Assembly: GCA_900768075.1 (NCBI GenBank)
Contig: CAAGBN010000023.1
Location: 1-8,930 of the forward strand
Length of the DNA stretch: 8,930 bases
Direction: 5' to 3'
Origin: Clostridia bacterium
GTDB lineage: Bacteria > Bacillota > Clostridia > Oscillospirales > Acutalibacteraceae
Both the position numbers and the translations under genes were made by a program. The notes under the pieces were generated by a model that saw nothing but the letters and a program-made list of their open reading frames with translations, was not told the DNA's origin and made no database searches. Below, in pieces: positions 5,414-8,930 of the stretch (position 1 is its first letter; every line of letters starts with the position of its first letter).

Positions 5414-5574
5414 ATCTGAAAATTACCCTCTATTTTTTTGCTTTTCTATATTATAGATATAGACAAAGCCGTAAATCTGTGCTAAAATGTAGTTTAACTT
5501 TTTATACTGATTACTATATGTTAATATTTCAGGAAGAATATTTTAGTGAGATCCCCTTTGAACGGAGAATTAAA

Positions 5575-6429
5575 ATGTACAGAATCGTGCAAAAGAAAAT
5601 ACTTAACCCAACTGTGACTGAGATGCATATTGAAGCTCCCCTGGTTGCTAAAAAAGCAAAGCCGGGTCAGTTTATTATTCTCAGAGTTGATGACAACAGC
5701 GAAAGAATACCTCTCACTGTAGCAGGTACAGATAAAGAAAACGGCACCGTAAAAATCATCTTTCAGGTTGTCGGCGCTACCACAAAAAGTCTCAGCTATA
5801 AGCAGGAAGGCGAATATATTGCCGACTTTGTCGGCCCTCTCGGTGTTGCTTCAGAGCTCGACGGTCTTAAAAAAGTATGCATTATCGGTGGTGGTGTCGG
5901 CTGTGCTATTGCTATGCCTATTGCCGAGGCTCTTCATAATATGGGCACTGCGGTTACAAGCATCATCGGTTTCAGAAACAAAGACCTTGTTATACTCGAA
6001 GACGAATTCATACGCTTCTCTGATGAGCTTCACATTATGACAGATGACGGCTCATACGAAAGACAGGGTAATGTTACTATGCCCTTAAAGGAACTTCTCG
6101 AAAAGGGCGAAAGCTTCGATATGATTATCGCTATCGGTCCGCTTATTATGATGAAATTTGTAACAGAAACCGCAAGACCTTTCGGTGTACCCGTAACAGT
6201 ATCTATGAATCCGATTATGATTGACGGTACAGGTATGTGCGGTGGTTGCCGACTTACTCTCAATATTGACGGCAAAAGAGTAACTAAGTTTGCTTGTGTT
6301 GACGGTCCTGACTTCAACGGATATGAGGTTGACTTTGACGAGGCTATGTCAAGAAGCAGAATGTATGCCGACTTTGAAAGACACGCTTATGAAAGCGCCT
6401 GCAACCTTTACAAAAAGGAGGTAAACTGA
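5575..6429 (+). CDS. nfnA: NfnA-type small subunit of NADH-dependent ferredoxin:NADP oxidoreductase (FAD, [2Fe-2S])
   Basis: Ferredoxin-NADP-reductase-like subunit, usually annotated as sulfide/dihydroorotate dehydrogenase-like FAD/NAD-binding protein. Paired with NfnB it is expected to handle NAD(H) and its FAD in the cytoplasmic electron-bifurcating transhydrogenase. The 284-residue product shows the N-terminal beta-barrel FAD domain (about 1-95) with the flavin motif RIPLT (44-48), a Rossmann dinucleotide site IIGGGVGCA (103-111), and a C-terminal [2Fe-2S] site DGTGMCGGC (217-225) plus Cys241. In characterised NfnA one ligand is an Asp besides three Cys; Asp217, Cys222, Cys225 and Cys241 fit that. 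I chose ATG 5575 because GGAG lies 7 bases upstream and the family begins MYRI; the frame is open back to 5479 but the 32 extra residues are not family-like. It could be a PyrK-like subunit, but the partner argues against that. Confidence 0.88.
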   Translation: MYRIVQKKILNPTVTEMHIEAPLVAKKAKPGQFIILRVDDNSERIPLTVAGTDKENGTVKIIFQVVGATTKSLSYKQEGEYIADFVGPLGVASELDGLKKVCIIGGGVGCAIAMPIAEALHNMGTAVTSIIGFRNKDLVILEDEFIRFSDELHIMTDDGSYERQGNVTMPLKELLEKGESFDMIIAIGPLIMMKFVTETARPFGVPVTVSMNPIMIDGTGMCGGCRLTLNIDGKRVTKFACVDGPDFNGYEVDFDEAMSRSRMYADFERHAYESACNLYKKEVN

Positions 6430-6430
6430 T

Positions 6431-7846
6431 ATGGCAAAGGCAAATATGTCTCTTAAGCGCAATGAAATGCCTGCGCAAGAGCCTTTGGTACGTGCCCACA
6501 ACTTTGATGAGGTTGCTCTCGGTTACAGCGAAGAAACAGCTATCGATGAAGCTATGCGCTGTCTTGCTTGTAAGAATATGCCTTGTGTTGACGGTTGCCC
6601 CGTAAAAATTCACATTCCCGAATTTATTGCAGAAATCAAAAAAGGTGAATTTGAAAAAGCATATGAAATAATTTCAGAATCATCATCTCTGCCTGCAGTC
6701 TGCGGAAGAGTCTGTCCTCAGGAAAGACAGTGCGAATCAAAGTGTGTACGAGGCATCAAGGGTGAATCCGTGGGTATCGGCAGACTTGAAAGATTCGTTG
6801 CCGATTGGCACAATACCTTCAGCAAAGAGATTCCCACTCCCCCACCATCAAAGGGTCATAAGGTCGCTGTTGTCGGCTCAGGTCCATCAGGTCTTACATG
6901 TGCAGGTGACCTTGCAAAAAGAGGATATGATGTCACTGTTTTTGAGGCGCTTCATATTCCCGGCGGTGTTCTCGTTTACGGTATTCCCGAATTTCGTCTG
7001 CCAAAGGCAATAGTCGCCAAAGAAGTTGATACACTTAAAAAATTAGGTGTTAAAATAGAAACCAACGTTGTTATAGGTAAGACTCTCACTATTGATGAAA
7101 TTTTCGATATGGGCTTTGAAGCTGTATTTATCGGCTCAGGCGCAGGTCTGCCTAACTTTATGGGCATTCCCGGTGAAAGCCTTAAGGGTGTATACTCTGC
7201 CAACGAGTTCCTTACAAGAAGCAACCTTATGAAATCATACAAAGAAGATCCTACCACCCCCATTATGAAAGGCGGCAAGGTTGCAGTGGTAGGTGGCGGT
7301 AATGTTGCTATGGATGCTGCAAGAACTGCTCTTCGTCTCGGTGCTGAAAAGGTTTATATAATCTATCGCCGTTCAATGCAGGAGCTTCCTGCAAGACACG
7401 AGGAAGTGGAGCACGCTATTGAGGAAGGTATTGAATTTTCTCTTCTTTGCTCTCCCACAGAAATTCTCGGTTACAACAATCCCGATGATATAAGAGATCC
7501 GAAAAACGGTTTTGTCAAGGGTATGAAGCTCATTAAAATGGAGCTTGGCGAGCCTGATGCAAAAGGTCGTCGCCGTCCTGTGGAGATAGAGGGTAGTGAA
7601 TACGAAATTGATGTTGATACGGTTATTATGTCGATCGGCACATCACCCAATCCTCTTATCAAGTCAACTACTGACGGTCTTGAGGTTAACTCCAGAGGCG
7701 GTATCATTGTCAACGAAGACGGTCTTACATCAAGAAAAAATGTATATGCAGGCGGTGATGCCGTTACAGGTGCAGCCACTGTTATTTCAGCTATGGGTGC
7801 AGGAAAAACTGCAGCTGAGGCTATCGACAAATATTTAAGTGAATAA
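6431..7846 (+). CDS. nfnB: NfnB-type large subunit, GltD-like (annotated as homotetrameric NADPH glutamate synthase)
   Basis: Flavin and iron-sulfur subunit that binds NADP(H) and ferredoxin in the NfnAB transhydrogenase, which interconverts NADH plus reduced ferredoxin with NADPH. The 471-residue product starts with a helical [4Fe-4S] domain bearing CLAC, C52 and CPV (Cys 44, 47, 52, 56) and CGRVC, C101, C105 (Cys 91, 95, 101, 105), enough for two clusters. Next come a Rossmann FAD site VAVVGSGPSGL (about 144-154), a second dinucleotide site VAVVGGGNVAMDAAR (about 283-297), and the C-terminal FAD motif YAGGDAVTGAATVISAMGAG (about 438-457). It is a GltD-like protein without the large glutamine amidotransferase subunit, so a true glutamate synthase role is unlikely; the adjacent nfnA decides it. 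A perfect AAGGAGGT (6415-6422) precedes the ATG, and the intergenic gap after nfnA is one base. Confidence 0.92.
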   Translation: MAKANMSLKRNEMPAQEPLVRAHNFDEVALGYSEETAIDEAMRCLACKNMPCVDGCPVKIHIPEFIAEIKKGEFEKAYEIISESSSLPAVCGRVCPQERQCESKCVRGIKGESVGIGRLERFVADWHNTFSKEIPTPPPSKGHKVAVVGSGPSGLTCAGDLAKRGYDVTVFEALHIPGGVLVYGIPEFRLPKAIVAKEVDTLKKLGVKIETNVVIGKTLTIDEIFDMGFEAVFIGSGAGLPNFMGIPGESLKGVYSANEFLTRSNLMKSYKEDPTTPIMKGGKVAVVGGGNVAMDAARTALRLGAEKVYIIYRRSMQELPARHEEVEHAIEEGIEFSLLCSPTEILGYNNPDDIRDPKNGFVKGMKLIKMELGEPDAKGRRRPVEIEGSEYEIDVDTVIMSIGTSPNPLIKSTTDGLEVNSRGGIIVNEDGLTSRKNVYAGGDAVTGAATVISAMGAGKTAAEAIDKYLSE

Positions 7847-7854
7847 AAAAACAG

Positions 7855-7890
7855 GCAGTCACATTCCCAAAGGTTTGTGACTGCTTTTTA
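7855..7890. terminator. Bidirectional terminator between nfnB and the GH130 gene
   Basis: GCAGTCACA (7855-7863) pairs with TGTGACTGC (7876-7884), a perfect 9-bp stem with a 12-base loop, 8 bases after the nfnB stop. T5 follows on the plus strand, and a run of seven A (7845-7851) lies on the other side, giving a U-tract for the minus-strand transcript of the convergent GH130 gene, whose stop is at 7901. Confidence 0.88.
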
Positions 7891-7900
7891 ATATGCTGTA

Positions 7901-8900
7901 TCAGCGTTTTTCTGTGCAAAGAGCTATCAGGTCATCAACATTTGCAGTTGCGAGACACTCAACTGTATCTGATGCACCGTAGTAAATTTTCACTTCACCG
8001 TTCTCCTCAAGAATCATACCGCCGGGAAAGATCACGTGCTTTCTGAAGCCCGTCTGTGATTCATAATAGGTTTCGGGTGCAATAAGAGGTAGCTTGCTCA
8101 TACCCACAATCTTTGTGGGGTCGTCAAGATCAAGAAGCATAATTCCTGCACAGTAGCGTTTCTTCCATGCTCTTTCCCAACCGTTTTTTCTTCGTCTTTC
8201 GCTTTTATCAACAGCGTGAAAAACTGTAAGCCAACCCTTATCTGTTTTTATCGGAGGTGCCGCAGGGCCAATTTTATCGTTGGCATAAGGAACATCCTCA
8301 ACAGCAAGAACAAGCTCTGTCTCTCCCCAGAAAACCAAGTCGGGTGAAGTTGAAAGCCACAAATCAAATCTGTCCTTACCGCCTCTTGAATAAACAGGGA
8401 ATGGTCTTTCAAGACGTACATATTTGCCACCGATTTTTTCAGGGAAAAGTACCATATTTCTATTGTCGGGTGCAGAAGCGCTGATAATATTTATCTTTTC
8501 GAAGTTATCGTCAATTTCGGCAATACAGCCGCGTATACCGTGACGCGTATCCATTGCCATACAAAGATAAGGCTTATCGTCAATGACTGTGATTCTCGGA
8601 TCGTAAAGTCTTTTCACTTCATCGGTAGGCAGAAGATCGTTATTATCAAAAATAGCCTTATCTCGGACCTGCCAATTGATACCGTCATCGCTTATTGCAA
8701 AACCGAGAGAGGTTTTAAATCGAACCTTCGGATATGTTTTTTCGGTTGGTCCGTAATCATTACGGAAAACCATTACATACTTTCCTTTGTACTTCGCAAC
8801 ACCTGCATTGAAAATCAGCGAAGCAGCATAAGGAATATCATCCTTGGTTAGCACGGGCTTTTCAATTTTAGTTATACACGCTGCACTGTGAAGTTCAGGT
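7901..8900 (-). CDS. GH130 beta-mannoside phosphorylase, 5' end missing (contig end)
   Basis: Cytoplasmic glycoside phosphorylase that uses inorganic phosphate to cleave beta-mannosides, releasing mannose 1-phosphate. About 332 genuine residues are visible, close to the usual GH130 length of about 320-340, so only a few N-terminal residues are missing. The five-bladed propeller motifs are present: FNAGVAKYKGKYVMVFRNDYG near the start, YDPRIT with the likely catalytic Asp (residue 100 counting from the first genuine Pro), NMVLFPEKIGGKYVRLERP, GPAAPPIKTDKGWL, and FPGG with YYGASDT near the end. The RNDYG and YDPR forms point to the beta-1,4-mannooligosaccharide phosphorylase side of GH130 (GH130_2-like) rather than mannosylglucose phosphorylase; that substrate call is tentative. 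The frame seems to start with MCSSDL at a GTG at 8917, but those six codons are adapter; the true start lies beyond the contig. Confidence 0.9.
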
Positions 8901-8930
8901 AGATCGGAAGAGCACACGTCTGAACTCCAG
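8901..8930. other. Illumina TruSeq adapter contamination
   Basis: The last 30 bases begin AGATCGGAAGAGC and continue exactly as the TruSeq read-1 adapter through ...CTGAACTCCAG. This is library sequence, not genome. It creates a false start (MCSSDL) for the GH130 gene and marks 8900 as the true end of the assembled insert. Confidence 0.98.

Larger units (their letters stand above)
5266..5574. other. 309-bp intergenic interval between divergent DUF6809-tnpV and nfnAB
   Basis: Contents from left to right: the DUF6809 ribosome binding site (5274-5278); a plus-strand TATAAT (5318-5323) with poor -35 candidates about 17-19 bases upstream (around 5293-5300); a candidate plus-strand small RNA ending in a strong hairpin and U-run (5379-5413); then an AT-rich stretch (5414-5560) that must hold the nfnA promoter. 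Weak -10 candidates are TATTAT (5448-5453), TATACT (5503-5508) and TATATG (5515-5520, with TTTAAC 16 bases upstream); none is convincing. The nfnA ribosome binding site is GGAG at 5564-5567. Confidence 0.55.

Noticed and set aside
5479..5574. 32-codon N-terminal extension of nfnA from ATG 5479
   Set aside because: The good ribosome binding site and the family-like start are at 5575; the extension is AT-rich intergenic sequence with no family similarity.
8900..8917. N-terminal MCSSDL of the GH130 protein as a signal or cysteine motif
   Set aside because: These codons are adapter sequence, not genome (the last base of the Leu codon, 8900, is the first genomic base).
8893..8925. GTTCAG (8893-8898) and CTGAAC (8920-8925) inverted repeat at the right end
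   Set aside because: One arm lies within the adapter, so it has no biological meaning in the genome.

Overview
The window looks like the end of an assembled contig from an anaerobic Clostridia-type Firmicute, probably a gut Oscillospiraceae/Lachnospiraceae relative. Supporting this are the low-to-moderate G+C, strong AGGAGG-type ribosome binding sites, a lipoprotein PstS, a TnpV/DUF6809 gene pair typical of gut Clostridia, an electron-bifurcating NfnAB pair and a GH130 mannoside phosphorylase. The taxonomy is inference; no rRNA or tRNA gene is present. The last 30 bases (8901-8930) are Illumina TruSeq adapter, so the biological sequence ends at 8900.

Region 1 (1-4543, all minus strand) is a phosphate-uptake block. 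Reading leftward: a Na/Pi cotransporter with a fused PhoU-like domain (4435-2687), its terminator, a duplicated pstS promoter carrying a decayed or miniature pstS-like ORF (2529-2386), then pstS (2326-1526), pstC (1469-555) and pstA (from 553, running off the left edge). pstB and phoU would be expected beyond position 1. Three promoters in this block (two before pstS, one before the Na/Pi gene) share one architecture exactly on the minus strand: TTTACW-N5-TTTACA-N17-TTTACM-N9-TAAAAT. The 11-bp direct repeats match the Firmicute PhoP-box pattern, so high-affinity (Pst) and Na-coupled uptake are probably co-induced on phosphate starvation.

Region 2 (4548-5413) holds a two-gene minus-strand cassette, a DUF6809-like protein and TnpV (a transposon-associated protein), overlapping by ATGA. 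No transposase and no flanking repeats are visible, so it looks like a solitary remnant or cargo module. To its right is an unexplained plus-strand hairpin with a 12-bp stem, GAAA loop and U-tract, and no plus-strand gene upstream. It may end a small RNA of about 85 nt.

Region 3 (5575-7846, plus strand) is nfnA-nfnB. The genes are often labelled sulfide/dihydroorotate dehydrogenase-like protein and glutamate synthase, but the pairing indicates the NADH-dependent reduced ferredoxin:NADP oxidoreductase. A bidirectional terminator (7855-7884) separates it from the convergent, 5'-truncated GH130 gene (8900-7901).
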